64,000 nt of DNA from Synechococcus sp. ROS8604 (GCF_014279655.1 NZ_CP047946.1:2728001-2792000); one strand, 5' to 3'; positions 8,326-17,758 are shown, counted from the stretch's first letter. The notes: generated by a model not told the origin, from the sequence alone. Translations and numbers: made by a program.

Positions 8326-9462
8326 ATGCAACGACGGCAGCTGCTTCTTTGCGGTGGTCAAGCGGCAGCGGCAGCGGCAAGCGCCGCAGCTTTGAGTGCC
8401 TGCACGATCCGCCGAGCGGAAGAGTCGCGCGCCAGCGGCCTACCCCAAGTGCGCTGGCGCATGGCCACCAGCTGGCCCATCTCCCTCGACACCATCTATG
8501 GAGGTGCCGTCACCATCTGCCAACGCGTTGAGGAGATGAGTGGTGGAGCGTTCCGGATTGAACCTTTTGCAGCCGGCGAAATCGTCCCCGGCCTGGAGGT
8601 ACTGGATGCCGTTCAAGCGCGTTCCGTTGAATGCGGCCACACCGCCAGCTACTACTACATCGGAAAAAATCCAGCCTTTGCCTTTGGGACGGCCGTGCCA
8701 TTCGGCTTGTCTGCCCAACAGCAAAACACCTGGCTGTATTACGGCGGCGGCAACGAGGACATGAATGCCCTGTTTGCCGATTTCGGAACCATGAGTTTGC
8801 CAGCTGGAAACACCGGCGGGCAACTGGGAGGTTGGTTTAAAAAACCGATCCAAAACCTGGCATCCCTTCAGGGCTTGAAGATGCGCATCCCCGGGCTAGG
8901 TGGAAAGGTGATGGCCAAATTGGGCGTCAATGTTCAGGTGCTTCCTGGTGGAGAGATTTACCTGGCTTTAGAGCGGGGCACGATCGATGCCGCCGAATTC
9001 ACCGGCCCCTATGACGATGAAAAGCTTGGGTTAGCCAAAGCCGCGAAACACTATTACTACCCCGGTTGGTGGGAGCCAGGGCCAACACTGATGGCGCTGG
9101 TCAACCGCAAAGCCTGGTCGGACCTCCCGAAGGAGTATCAAGCCATGTTCAGCACGGCCTGTTACGAAGCAAACCTGGGAATGTTGAGCGATTACGAATG
9201 GCGTAACAGCGAAGCCTTGCAACGCATCACCCGCCAAGGCATCAAGCTCGAGCGCTACAGCGATGACATCCTCAAAGCCGCTCGCAGCGCAAGCGCAGAG
9301 ATTTTTCAAGAGCTCGCGGATGCCGACGCAGGATTTAAAGCTTTGCTCGAGCGCTGGCGCTTGTTCCGCCGAGACACCAGAAGGTGGAACAACATCAATG
9401 AATTACCTCTCGCTGAATTTGATGACAGCAGCGAAGGAGATCAACCAGGAGACCAGAGATGA
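8326..9462 (+). CDS. TRAP transporter solute-binding lipoprotein (DctP family, FcbT1/TakP-like)
   Basis: The extracytoplasmic receptor of a TRAP transporter, 378 residues. The start at 8326 gives MQRRQLLL, a twin-arginine-like signal with a long Ala tract and a lipobox LSAC (C26), so it is probably a Tat-exported or lipid-anchored protein. GAGG sits nine bases upstream of this ATG. DctP hallmarks are the TSWPISLDTIYGGA opening, the LKGLK-like LQGLKMRIPGLGGKVMAKLGV, and LPGGEIYLALERGTIDAAEFTGPYDD. The subgroup resembles receptors for mannitol/chloroaromatic or 2-oxoacid ligands; the actual substrate cannot be read from sequence. First gene of the three-gene TRAP operon, overlapping the next by ATGA. 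Confidence 0.92.
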   Translation: MQRRQLLLCGGQAAAAAASAAALSACTIRRAEESRASGLPQVRWRMATSWPISLDTIYGGAVTICQRVEEMSGGAFRIEPFAAGEIVPGLEVLDAVQARSVECGHTASYYYIGKNPAFAFGTAVPFGLSAQQQNTWLYYGGGNEDMNALFADFGTMSLPAGNTGGQLGGWFKKPIQNLASLQGLKMRIPGLGGKVMAKLGVNVQVLPGGEIYLALERGTIDAAEFTGPYDDEKLGLAKAAKHYYYPGWWEPGPTLMALVNRKAWSDLPKEYQAMFSTACYEANLGMLSDYEWRNSEALQRITRQGIKLERYSDDILKAARSASAEIFQELADADAGFKALLERWRLFRRDTRRWNNINELPLAEFDDSSEGDQPGDQR

Positions 9463-10028
9463 ACGGTCGCTTTGCAGGTCTCGTGCGCGCGATCGACGGG
9501 CTGAATGCCGCTGCGGCCTGGATAGCGCGCTGGGCAGTGTTGCTGATGCTCGCGATCGGCTTCTGGAATGTGGTGGGGCGGTATGTGGGATCAGCGATCG
9601 GAATCAACCTCAGCAGCAATGGCCTGATCGAAGCCCAGTGGTATTTGTTTGCCCTGATTTTTCTACTCGGACTGGGCTGGACGCTGCAAAAAGGCGGCCA
9701 CGTTCACGTTGATGTCCTTCAAAGCCGTTGGAGCCCCCGCCGCCGGGATCGCCAAGAACTGAGTTCACTTCTGCTGCTGTTGCTGCCCTTCGCCTTTGGC
9801 GTCATGGCCCTATCGATCGCACCGGCACTACGCGCTTGGAGCATTGGAGAAATGTCTCCCGATCCGGGTGGCTTACCCCGCACATGGTTAAAGACTCTGA
9901 TTCCAGTGGGGTTTCTGTTGCTGGGCCTCCAAGGAGTGGCGGAAGCCTTGCGGCTGCGCTGGAAGCTGATGCATAGGGATGAGCGATCCGATGGTCAGCA
10001 ACCAGCGGAGGGAGGCCCGGACCTGTGA
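9459..10028 (+). CDS. TRAP transporter small membrane subunit (DctQ family)
   Basis: A 189-residue four-helix membrane protein, the small permease of the TRAP system. Hydrophobic segments lie at about residues 20-40, 60-78, 95-120 and 145-165. The conserved DctQ region ALIFLLGLGWTLQKGGHVHVDVL is present, as is the GGLPRTWLKTLIPVGFLLL stretch before the last helix. It overlaps both neighbours (ATGA at 9459 and GTGA at 10025), so the three subunits are translationally coupled. Confidence 0.93.
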   Translation: MNGRFAGLVRAIDGLNAAAAWIARWAVLLMLAIGFWNVVGRYVGSAIGINLSSNGLIEAQWYLFALIFLLGLGWTLQKGGHVHVDVLQSRWSPRRRDRQELSSLLLLLLPFAFGVMALSIAPALRAWSIGEMSPDPGGLPRTWLKTLIPVGFLLLGLQGVAEALRLRWKLMHRDERSDGQQPAEGGPDL

Positions 10029-11416
10029 TTGAAATCGAATCCATGGGTTGGGTGCTGAGTTTCGACCCCTCAGCGGTGCTCGCACCCGGGATGTTTCTGG
10101 CCCTGATCGTGACCCTGCTGAGCGGATTCCCAGTGGCTTTCTGCCTGGGAGGCATCGGCGTGATTTTCGCGCTGTTTGGGATGCTCAGCGGCGAAATCGA
10201 ACCTCAATTCGTGAGTGCGCTTCCCCAACGGATTTTGGGAATCATGGGCAACTTCACGTTGCTGGCGATCCCCGCTTTCGTGTTTATGGGGTCGATGCTG
10301 GAAAGCTCAGGGATCGCCGAACGCTTGCTGGAGAGCATGGGTCGCGTGCTGGGACGCGTCCGCGGCGGACTGGCCCTCGCCGTGGTGCTGGTTGGCTCAC
10401 TGCTTGCCGCCACCACCGGTGTGGTCGCGGCAACGGTCACAACAATGGGAATGATTTCTCTGCCGGCCATGTTGAAGGCTGGCTACGACAAAACGCTGGC
10501 CACGGGCGTGATCGTGGCATCGGGAACCCTGGGGCAGATCATCCCTCCCAGCATCGTGCTCGTCGTCCTCGGCGATCAGCTGGGAATCTCGGTTGGAGAC
10601 CTCTTCATGGGCGCCTTGCTTCCTGGCCTGTTGATAGCGGCGGTGTTTGCGATCTATGTGCTGGTCATCAGTGCACTCAAGCCCGAACTCGCCCCCCAAC
10701 TGCCTCAGGCTGAACTGGGCGCCACCCAGCCGCTGCAGCTGGTGCAATCGATGCTGCCGCCTTTGTCCTTAATCCTGATCGTGCTGGGGAGCATCTTTTT
10801 CGGCATCGCCACCCCAACGGAAGCGGGCGTGATTGGTGCGGTAGGCGCAATCCTTCTGGCCGCTCTCAATGGAGGCTTCAGCCGCAAGCAACTCTCCAAG
10901 GTGTGCGAAAGCACGATGAGAACTACGGCCATGGTGATGGCCATCCTGCTGGGATCCACCGCCTTCAGTCTTGTCTTCCGCGGCATCGGCGGCGATCAAC
11001 TCATTGCTGACGTGCTCCTCAACCTCCCGGGAGGTCGGGTTGGATTCCTGGTGTTCAGCATGCTGATCATCTTTTTGCTCGGCTTCTTCATCGATTTCTT
11101 TGAAATCGCATTCATTGCAGTGCCGTTGCTTTTACCAGCAGCGCGGCAGCTGCTGGGCCCCGATGCTCTGATCTGGTTTGGCGTGATGATCGGGGCCAAT
11201 CTGCAAACGTCCTTTCTCACCCCACCCTTCGGATTCGCTCTCTTCTATCTCCGCGGCGTTGCACCCAAGGAGGTGAAAACCCGGGATATCTATCGGGGGG
11301 CCTTGCCTTTTGTTGGCTTGCAGGTGGCCGTTTTGACTTTGATCATCGCCGTTCCAGGATTAGTGGACTGGTTACCTCGCCTTACAGCTGCGATGACACC
11401 TGGACCATTGGCCTGA
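10025..11416 (+). CDS. TRAP transporter large membrane subunit (DctM family)
   Basis: A 463-residue, about 12-helix sodium- or proton-coupled permease forming the transport channel with DctQ. Conserved DctM segments include AIPAFVFMGSMLESSGIAERLLE, GVVAATVTTMGMISLPAML, the SGTLGQIIPPSIVLVVLGDQ helix hairpin, and QTSFLTPPFGFALFYLRG near the C-terminus. The start is GTG at 10025, inside the dctQ stop; an ATG at 10043 is the alternative. All three TRAP components are intact, so the system looks functional. Confidence 0.94.
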   Translation: MIEIESMGWVLSFDPSAVLAPGMFLALIVTLLSGFPVAFCLGGIGVIFALFGMLSGEIEPQFVSALPQRILGIMGNFTLLAIPAFVFMGSMLESSGIAERLLESMGRVLGRVRGGLALAVVLVGSLLAATTGVVAATVTTMGMISLPAMLKAGYDKTLATGVIVASGTLGQIIPPSIVLVVLGDQLGISVGDLFMGALLPGLLIAAVFAIYVLVISALKPELAPQLPQAELGATQPLQLVQSMLPPLSLILIVLGSIFFGIATPTEAGVIGAVGAILLAALNGGFSRKQLSKVCESTMRTTAMVMAILLGSTAFSLVFRGIGGDQLIADVLLNLPGGRVGFLVFSMLIIFLLGFFIDFFEIAFIAVPLLLPAARQLLGPDALIWFGVMIGANLQTSFLTPPFGFALFYLRGVAPKEVKTRDIYRGALPFVGLQVAVLTLIIAVPGLVDWLPRLTAAMTPGPLA

Positions 11417-11452
11417 CGTTCTCCGTAGAGTTCAGGTCAGCGAGTAACTGCT

Positions 11453-13228
11453 ATGGCCACCTCCAGCTTGAAGCCATCAGTGACTGCATCCAGCACCAGT
11501 CCGAGGCTCACCCTGCAATCGGAAGTGATTGCTGCTGACAGCAGCACGATTCGTTCCCTCGACTGGGAGCGAAGTCGTTTTGATATTGAATTTGGCCTGC
11601 GCAACGGCACCACCTACAACGCGTTTCTGGTGCGGGGTGAACGCACCGCCCTGATTGATACGAGTCACGCCAAATTTCGCGACACCTGGTTGCCGCTCTT
11701 AAAGGAGCAAATCGATCCCAAACAGATCGATTACCTGATCGTGAGCCATACCGAACCAGACCACTCAGGGCTGATTGGCGACCTGATTGACCTAAACCCT
11801 GAGATCGAAATTGTTGGATCGAAGGTGGCGATTCAATTCCTAAACGACCAGGTCCATCGTCCGTTCCGCTCTCGAGCCGTCAAAAGCGGAGAAGAGCTCG
11901 ATCTCGGCATCAATCCTGAGAGCGGCGTGCAGCATCGCTTTGAGTTTTTAAGCGCACCCAACCTGCACTGGCCAGACACGATTTTTTCGTTTGATCACGG
12001 CAGTGGGATTCTCTACACCTGCGATGCCTTTGGGCTGCACTACTGCTCAGAAGAGGTCTTTGACAGCGACCCTGGCGCCATTGCACCGGATTTCCGCTTC
12101 TACTACGACTGCTTGATGGGGCCCAATGCCCGCAGCGTGCTTCAAGCCCTCAAGCGTATGGATGGGCTGCCCGAGATCAACACGATCGCAGTGGGTCATG
12201 GCCCTTTGCTTCGCCACCACCTCAGCCACTGGATCAACGATTACCGCGAATGGAGCGGGCAACGCAATAAGGGCGAAAGTTACGCAGCGGTCTGTTATTT
12301 GAGCCAATACGGCTTCTCTGATCGCCTAAGTCAGGCGATTGCCCACGGCATCGGCAAAACCGACGCCCAGGTTCAGCTGATCGACCTGCGCGCCACCGAC
12401 GCCCAAGAGCTCACAGCCCTGATCAGTGACGCCAAAGCTGTGGTGGTTCCCACCTGGCCAGCAAGCCCTGATGCTGAACTACAAAGCAGCATCGGCACGT
12501 TGTTGGCTGCCTTGCATGGCAAACAGCTCGTGGGGGTCTACGACGCCTTTGGTGGAGATGATGAGCCGATCGATTCGGTGGCCGGACAGCTCCGCAGCCA
12601 GGGACAAAAAGAGGCCTTTTCCCCCCTCCGCATTCGCCAGCTTCCTCAAGGTGGCGACTACCAGCGCTGCGAAGAATCAGGCACCGACCTGGGCCAACTC
12701 TTAACGCGCGACAAAACGATCGCAGCCATGAAAAGTCTGGACGGCGATCTCGACAAAGCGCTTGGCCGTCTCAGCGGTGGGCTTTATGTGGTTACTGCCA
12801 GCCAGGGCGATGGCGACAGCCTGCGCCGTAGCGCGATGGTGGCGAGCTGGGTCAGTCAGGCCAGTTTCACGCCACCAGGCATCACCGTGGCCGTGGCCAA
12901 GGACAGGGCCATCGAGGCTCTGATGCAGGTTGGCGACCAATTTGTGCTGAATATTCTCCGAGAGGACAACCATCAACAACTTCTCAGACATTTTCTTAAA
13001 CGCTTCCCACCGGGCGCCGACCGTTTCGCAGGCATCAATGTGCTGGAGGAGGAGGCCGAAGGCGGTCCCGTCCTCGGAGACGCACTGGCCTACCTCGGCT
13101 GTCGCGTAGAACAACGCATGGAAGGCCCCGATCACTGGGTGATCTATGCCGTGGTGGAACAGGGGAATGTCGCTGACGCCAATGCCATCACTGCCGTCCA
13201 TCACCGCAAAGTCGGGAACCACTACTAA
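11453..13228 (+). CDS. flv3: Flavodiiron protein with complete diiron ligands (Flv3 type)
   Basis: A 591-residue class C flavodiiron protein. In cyanobacteria the Flv1/Flv3 pair passes electrons from photosystem I to O2, making water. Three domains in order are metallo-beta-lactamase-like (about 25-265), flavodoxin-like (about 275-420) and NAD(P)H:flavin-reductase-like (about 435-590). All canonical diiron ligands are visible: H99, E101, D103, H104 (HTEPDH), H172, D191 and H249. This makes it the Flv3-type subunit. The stop and the next start share one base (TAATG at 13226-13230), so it is co-translated with flv1. The first gene begins 37 bases after the TRAP operon. Confidence 0.93.
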   Translation: MATSSLKPSVTASSTSPRLTLQSEVIAADSSTIRSLDWERSRFDIEFGLRNGTTYNAFLVRGERTALIDTSHAKFRDTWLPLLKEQIDPKQIDYLIVSHTEPDHSGLIGDLIDLNPEIEIVGSKVAIQFLNDQVHRPFRSRAVKSGEELDLGINPESGVQHRFEFLSAPNLHWPDTIFSFDHGSGILYTCDAFGLHYCSEEVFDSDPGAIAPDFRFYYDCLMGPNARSVLQALKRMDGLPEINTIAVGHGPLLRHHLSHWINDYREWSGQRNKGESYAAVCYLSQYGFSDRLSQAIAHGIGKTDAQVQLIDLRATDAQELTALISDAKAVVVPTWPASPDAELQSSIGTLLAALHGKQLVGVYDAFGGDDEPIDSVAGQLRSQGQKEAFSPLRIRQLPQGGDYQRCEESGTDLGQLLTRDKTIAAMKSLDGDLDKALGRLSGGLYVVTASQGDGDSLRRSAMVASWVSQASFTPPGITVAVAKDRAIEALMQVGDQFVLNILREDNHQQLLRHFLKRFPPGADRFAGINVLEEEAEGGPVLGDALAYLGCRVEQRMEGPDHWVIYAVVEQGNVADANAITAVHHRKVGNHY

Positions 13229-15057
13229 TGGCAACATCGAACCTCGAGGCCCCTGCAGCAACGACGCGGCAAGTGATCAGCCTGCCCATCGATGACGGAC
13301 TCACTTGCCTGCGGGGGCTGAGTCCTCAACGGCTCCGATTCGAATTGGAATATGCGCTGGAGCGGGGCAGCACCGCCAATAGCTTTTTGTTTGATGCCGG
13401 CACGGATGGCGAGGGCCAGCATCAGACCGCACTCCTGGTGCATCCTCCCGGCAAGGCCTATGACAAGGCCTTCCTCCCGGCTCTTGCCGGCCTGCTTCCC
13501 GCCGAAACCACCGCACTCAAGGTGGTGGTTGGCCACGTCAATCCCAACAGGGTGGCGCTGCTCCGCGATCTGGCAGGCCTCTACCCCGAGCTCGAACTGG
13601 TTGCCTCCAACGCTGGAGCCAAGCTCCTAGGAGAACTCTGGTCACAACGCAAACCTGCACCCCCGGGACAGGAGAGCGAACAGCCAGAGATCCCTGACCT
13701 GCCATCCATCCAGGTGATCCGCCAAGAGCAAACCCTCTCTCTCAGCCATCGGCACCAGCTTCAACTCGTTCCCGCTCCCACCCCCCGATGGCCAGGGGGT
13801 CTGCTGGCGTTTGAAGAATCCCTCGGACTTCTGATGAGCGGCAAGCTGTTTTCGGCGCACATCTGCACCCATGAATGGGCTGAGTCCGGACGCAGTGCAA
13901 CGGAAGAAGAGCGGCGTCACTTTTATGACTGCCTCATGGCACCGATGGCAGGCCAAGTGGACTCGCTTGTGGAGCGCCTTGAAGAGCTGGATATCACCAC
14001 AGTGGCGCCGGGTCACGGTCCAGCCATCGACACCAGCTGGCGCAGTTTGTTCAATGACTACAGGCGCTGGGGCGAAAGCCAACAGCAAGCCAGCTTGTCG
14101 GTGGCCCTGCTGTTTGCCAGTGCTTACGGAAACACGGCTGCCATTGCTGATGCTTTAGCTCAGGGTGTTGGCCGCACTGGGATTCGCATCACCAGCCTCA
14201 ACTGTGAGTTCACACCTCCCGACGAACTCATCAACACGATCAACCAAGCAGACGGCATTTTGATCGGCTCACCAACGCTCGGCGGCCATGCGCCAACCCC
14301 GATCGTCTCCGCCTTAGGGACACTTCTTGCCGAGGGGGACCGCAGTAAGCCCGTGGGCGTTTTTGGCAGCTTTGGCTGGAGCGGTGAAGCCATCGACCTG
14401 CTGGAGAACAAGCTTCGTGACGGCGGATTTCACTTTGCATTCGACCCCATCCGGGTGAAGTTCAGCCCCGACGCAGCGATGATTCGAACCCTCGAAGAAA
14501 CCGGCACCCGGTTCGGTCGCGAGTTGCATCGAGAGCAACGCAAACAGCAGCGACGTAGCGGCGGCGGGCTCAGTGAAAGCCGCAGTGATCCTGCCGTTCT
14601 TGCCCTCGGTCGGGTCGTGGGATCCCTCTGCGTTCTCACCGCGCGCAAGGGTGAACTCTCCGGCGCCATGATTGCGAGCTGGGTCACCCAAGCCAGTTTC
14701 ACGCCACCGGGATTCACCGTGGCCGTTGCGAAAGATCGAGCCGTTGAAGCCCTCCTGCATATCGGCGATTGCTTTGCCTTAAACGTGCTCGCCGAAGGGC
14801 GCGAGAGCGGGCCCATGAAGCAATTCCTGCAACCATTTGAGCCTGGAGCGGATCGCTTTGCCGGCCTGGAATTGAAAGCCAGTCCACGGGAACAGCCCTT
14901 GCTGCCAGATGCCTTGGCCTGGATGGAAGCAACGGTGAAACAACGCATGGAATGCGGCGATCACTGGCTGATTTACGCCGAGGTCTCCCATGGAGGCGTG
15001 CTCGATTCCGAAGGCGGCACGGCGGTGCATCAGCGGCGCAGCGGCGCGAACTACTAA
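13228..15057 (+). CDS. flv1: Flavodiiron protein with substituted diiron ligands (Flv1 type)
   Basis: A 609-residue paralog of the preceding protein with the same three domains. Its beta-lactamase domain has lost most iron ligands: the HxExDH motif reads H103-V-N-P-N-R, R187 and K206 replace the later His and Asp, and the GHGP histidine remains. Such substitution is typical of cyanobacterial Flv1, which works as a heteromer with Flv3. The flavodoxin domain has a classic ASAYGNTAAIADAL phosphate loop, and the flavin-reductase domain is intact (SWVTQASFTPPGFTVAVAKDR). It is coupled to flv3 by a one-base overlap. Confidence 0.92.
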   Translation: MATSNLEAPAATTRQVISLPIDDGLTCLRGLSPQRLRFELEYALERGSTANSFLFDAGTDGEGQHQTALLVHPPGKAYDKAFLPALAGLLPAETTALKVVVGHVNPNRVALLRDLAGLYPELELVASNAGAKLLGELWSQRKPAPPGQESEQPEIPDLPSIQVIRQEQTLSLSHRHQLQLVPAPTPRWPGGLLAFEESLGLLMSGKLFSAHICTHEWAESGRSATEEERRHFYDCLMAPMAGQVDSLVERLEELDITTVAPGHGPAIDTSWRSLFNDYRRWGESQQQASLSVALLFASAYGNTAAIADALAQGVGRTGIRITSLNCEFTPPDELINTINQADGILIGSPTLGGHAPTPIVSALGTLLAEGDRSKPVGVFGSFGWSGEAIDLLENKLRDGGFHFAFDPIRVKFSPDAAMIRTLEETGTRFGRELHREQRKQQRRSGGGLSESRSDPAVLALGRVVGSLCVLTARKGELSGAMIASWVTQASFTPPGFTVAVAKDRAVEALLHIGDCFALNVLAEGRESGPMKQFLQPFEPGADRFAGLELKASPREQPLLPDALAWMEATVKQRMECGDHWLIYAEVSHGGVLDSEGGTAVHQRRSGANY

Positions 15058-15088
15058 CGGACTCCGCGAAGCAAGCGCATTGACCCCG

Positions 15089-15121
15089 AGCGCTAACTCA
15101 TAGTGAGTATGAGTTAGCGCT
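15089..15121. promoter_or_regulatory. Perfect 13-bp-arm palindrome between flv1 and rubrerythrin gene
   Basis: AGCGCTAACTCAT (15089-15101) and its exact reverse complement (15109-15121) flank the seven-base spacer AGTGAGT. The right arm ends 27 bases before the rubrerythrin ATG. There is no T-tract, so it is a poor Rho-independent terminator. A -10-like TAGTAT starts at its right edge. It could be an operator or an mRNA stem. It does not match the usual PerR/Fur consensus. Confidence 0.7.
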
Positions 15122-15148
15122 AGTATCAAATGATCGGCTCATCAATCT

Positions 15149-15862
15149 ATGGATCTTTCCAAGCCTTCCACCCAGGCCAACATCGAAGCGGCCTTTGGCG
15201 GCGAAAGCATGGCCAATCGCAAGTACCTGTTTTTTGCCGATGTCGCCAAGAAACTCGGCCGCAGCGATCTCGCCAAACTTTTCCGCGACACCGCCGCCCA
15301 AGAAACAGAGCACGCCTTTGCTCACTTCCGGCTGCTCCATCCAGAGCTCGTAGTCAGCGACCCCAGTGCGCTCAGCGACGACGACAAACAGGTCTTGCTC
15401 AGCCGCTGCCTAGAGCTTGCCATCGAAGGCGAAACCTACGAATACACCACGATGTATCCGGAGTTTGCTGCGCAAGCCCGCAACGATCGTGATCACGGAG
15501 CTGAAGCTGAGTTCAAGGAACAGACCAGCGAATCCAAAGAACACGCAGGCATCTTCAAAACAGCGGCCAAAAACTTCGGACTGCTCACACCCATCGAACA
15601 GCACCATGCCGAGTCCTATGGCGTTGCCCTCCAAGCCCTTCAAGGCAAGGGCCAAGCAGGACAGGCCGATGAGGCGGTAGCCGGCAAATGGATCTGCAAG
15701 GTCTGCTCGATGATTTACGACCCAGCAGAGGGTGATCCCGACTCCGGAATCGAGCCCGGAACCCCCTTCGAAGCGATTCCAGATGATTGGTCTTGCCCCA
15801 TCTGCGGTGTTCGCAAAGCCAGCTTCGTGCCCTATCGAGAAGCGGAATTAAAGGCCGCCTGA
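15149..15862 (+). CDS. rbr: Rubrerythrin (diiron peroxidase with C-terminal rubredoxin domain)
   Basis: A 237-residue NADH-linked hydrogen peroxide reductase. The ferritin-like four-helix domain (about 8-165) carries the diiron ligands in QETEH (E52, H55), in EGETYEY (about E94) and in the helix with E131-H132. The rubredoxin domain has C183, C186, C216 and C219 in CKVC and CPICG. The start is the ATG at 15149; no strong SD is visible. Position directly after flv1, behind a large palindrome, suggests joint or stress-responsive control. The oxygen/peroxide theme of the cluster supports the assignment. Confidence 0.94.
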   Translation: MDLSKPSTQANIEAAFGGESMANRKYLFFADVAKKLGRSDLAKLFRDTAAQETEHAFAHFRLLHPELVVSDPSALSDDDKQVLLSRCLELAIEGETYEYTTMYPEFAAQARNDRDHGAEAEFKEQTSESKEHAGIFKTAAKNFGLLTPIEQHHAESYGVALQALQGKGQAGQADEAVAGKWICKVCSMIYDPAEGDPDSGIEPGTPFEAIPDDWSCPICGVRKASFVPYREAELKAA

Positions 15863-16046
15863 AGTTCGCCACAGGCGTGCAGATCATCCAGCACTGCAAT
15901 CACTCAAGGTCAAGGTCCGTCAACGTGCATTCCACTCGCGGCGGAACCTGCGGCCTTACCAATAACGGATAGCTCTGCGACGGCAGCCATGCCCTGAAAG
16001 CAGAGATATCAGCCAAAATTCAGCGTGCATGGTGGAAATTCTGGGC

Positions 16047-16571
16047 ATGAACAAAACAAACACAAGCGATGTGTTGGTGATCACAGCAAGCAACGGCGAA
16101 AACCTCAAGCTGGCCCAGCGCTTTGTTGAGACGGCGGGAAACCTAGGCCAATCGGCAGAGCTACTCGATCTCACAACCATCGACCTGCCCTTATTCACCC
16201 CCAGAGCTCAAACGCAAGGCACACCGGAGGCGATCGCCCCCCTCGAAGCCCAACTCATGGCCTCCCCTCGCTGGGTGATCTGTGCACCCGAATACAACGG
16301 CTCGATTCCGCCCTGCCTCACCAATGCGATTGCCTGGCTATCTGTGCAAGGCGACGACTTTCGGGCGCTCTTCAACAGCCGGCCAATCGTCATCGCCACC
16401 TTCTCCGGAGGCGGGGGCATGGAACTCCTTCTATCTCTTCGCATCCAGCTCACCCATCTCGGGGCCGAAGTGGTGGGTCGTCAACTGCTCAGCAATCACG
16501 CCAAACCAGCCAAGGACGACACCATTCAGGACTTACTGCATCGCCTAGGACAAAAACAGGCCCTCCAATGA
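16047..16571 (+). CDS. NAD(P)H-dependent FMN reductase
   Basis: A 174-residue flavodoxin-fold reductase of the FMN_red family that supplies or uses reduced FMN. Signatures are the N-terminal VLVITASNGENLKLAQRF phosphate loop and APEYNGSIPPCLTNAIAWLS, which binds the flavin ring, followed by TFSGGGGMELL. The start at 16047 is favoured; an in-frame ATG lies at 16029. Its stop overlaps the pirin ATG (ATGA at 16568), so the two form a pair. Physiological substrate unknown. Confidence 0.88.
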   Translation: MNKTNTSDVLVITASNGENLKLAQRFVETAGNLGQSAELLDLTTIDLPLFTPRAQTQGTPEAIAPLEAQLMASPRWVICAPEYNGSIPPCLTNAIAWLSVQGDDFRALFNSRPIVIATFSGGGGMELLLSLRIQLTHLGAEVVGRQLLSNHAKPAKDDTIQDLLHRLGQKQALQ

Positions 16572-17311
16572 CGCCTCCCTCCCACACCTGCCATCCATCG
16601 CTTGTCTTTCGTCCAGCACAAGAGCGCTTCCATAGCTCCAACAACTGGCTGGAGTCATGGCATAGCTTTTCGTTCGCGGGTCATCACGATCCCAACTGGA
16701 TGGGCTTCGGGCCTCTACGCGTCATCAATGACGACACGATTGCAGCAGGCCGGGGGTTTGGCATGCATTCCCATCACGACATGGAGATCATCACCGTGAT
16801 GATCGAAGGAGAACTGCAACACCAGGATTCGGAAGGACACAGTCGTGTGATTCAGGCTGGCGATGTGCAGCGCATGAGCGCTGGAACCGGAATCATGCAC
16901 AGCGAAAGGAACGAAAGCGAACAAACCTGCAGGCTGCTGCAGATCTGGATCGAACCCAGCCGCCTAGCACTCGAGCCTGCCTACGAGCAACGCAGGATGG
17001 CCCTTGCCGATCAGGGTTGGACTTCAGTGCTGGATCCAGACAGCAACGAAGCCATGGCGATCGCGCGACCTGTCCAGCTTTGGCGAACGAAGCTTGCAAA
17101 AAACGAAAGCCTTTCGTTACCGCAACTCGCCTTCTCAAAGGCCTGGATTCAAATGATCAACGGCGAGATCTCGATCTCAAGCGAAACCAGCGCATCCCAA
17201 GCAGATCTTCGCCGAGGCGACGGGCTTGGATTTCATCCAAGCCAAGCAAAGATGAACCAAATCCATTCCTTGAGCGATCAAACCGACTTGCTCCTGTTTG
17301 GATTGGACTGA
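16568..17311 (+). CDS. Pirin-family cupin protein (YhhW-like)
   Basis: A 247-residue bicupin of the pirin family; bacterial members such as YhhW have quercetinase activity. The metal ligands are intact: H67 and H69 in MHSHHDMEI, and H111 and E113 in GTGIMHSERN. The N-terminal WLESWHSFSFAGHHDP and GFGPLRVINDD stretches are family hallmarks. It is coupled to the FMN reductase gene. In vivo function is not established; with the neighbours a stress-related role is inferred. Confidence 0.92.
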   Translation: MTPPSHTCHPSLVFRPAQERFHSSNNWLESWHSFSFAGHHDPNWMGFGPLRVINDDTIAAGRGFGMHSHHDMEIITVMIEGELQHQDSEGHSRVIQAGDVQRMSAGTGIMHSERNESEQTCRLLQIWIEPSRLALEPAYEQRRMALADQGWTSVLDPDSNEAMAIARPVQLWRTKLAKNESLSLPQLAFSKAWIQMINGEISISSETSASQADLRRGDGLGFHPSQAKMNQIHSLSDQTDLLLFGLD

Positions 17312-17539
17312 ACGCACCAACAACATCGGTACACCAAGCCTGAACTTTTTGTTGTATCAAATGCCATTAAAACCGCTCAAATCACAACTTCGACTAGCCA
17401 AATATCCAACAGAATCCTCAAAAACAATCAAACACTGACAAACAGAAAAGCAAAACCTAAAGAAAATCAGTTGTTAGCACTTAAATTTATTTTTTAGCCT
17501 TGAAATAGTTTCAATCAACGTGAACTAACCCCAGCCCCC

Positions 17540-17746
17540 ATGGGATTTCTTGGCGAACCACAATTCGCAGTGCGTTACCGCGGATTCATTCTTTTGCAAC
17601 AGCCAAATCAAAGTTGGCTCGTTCGGCCAGAACGCAGCCCGATGCAATTGCTTCCCTTCAGGACAGCCATCTGTTCGATTGACGATGCAAAATCATTAGT
17701 GGATTGGAAACTCGAAGCCAATCCAAATTTCATCGAAGTTGCCTAG
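17540..17746 (+). CDS. Small conserved-looking hypothetical protein (68 aa)
   Basis: A 68-residue soluble protein with well-balanced coding composition, for example the stretches RYRGFILLQQPNQSWLVRPE and MQLLPFRTAICSIDDA. I recall similar short proteins in marine picocyanobacteria, but no function. It follows a 228-base AT-rich gap (17312-17539) that probably holds its promoter. Confidence 0.75.
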   Translation: MGFLGEPQFAVRYRGFILLQQPNQSWLVRPERSPMQLLPFRTAICSIDDAKSLVDWKLEANPNFIEVA

Positions 17747-17758
17747 ATAAAAAGTTTT

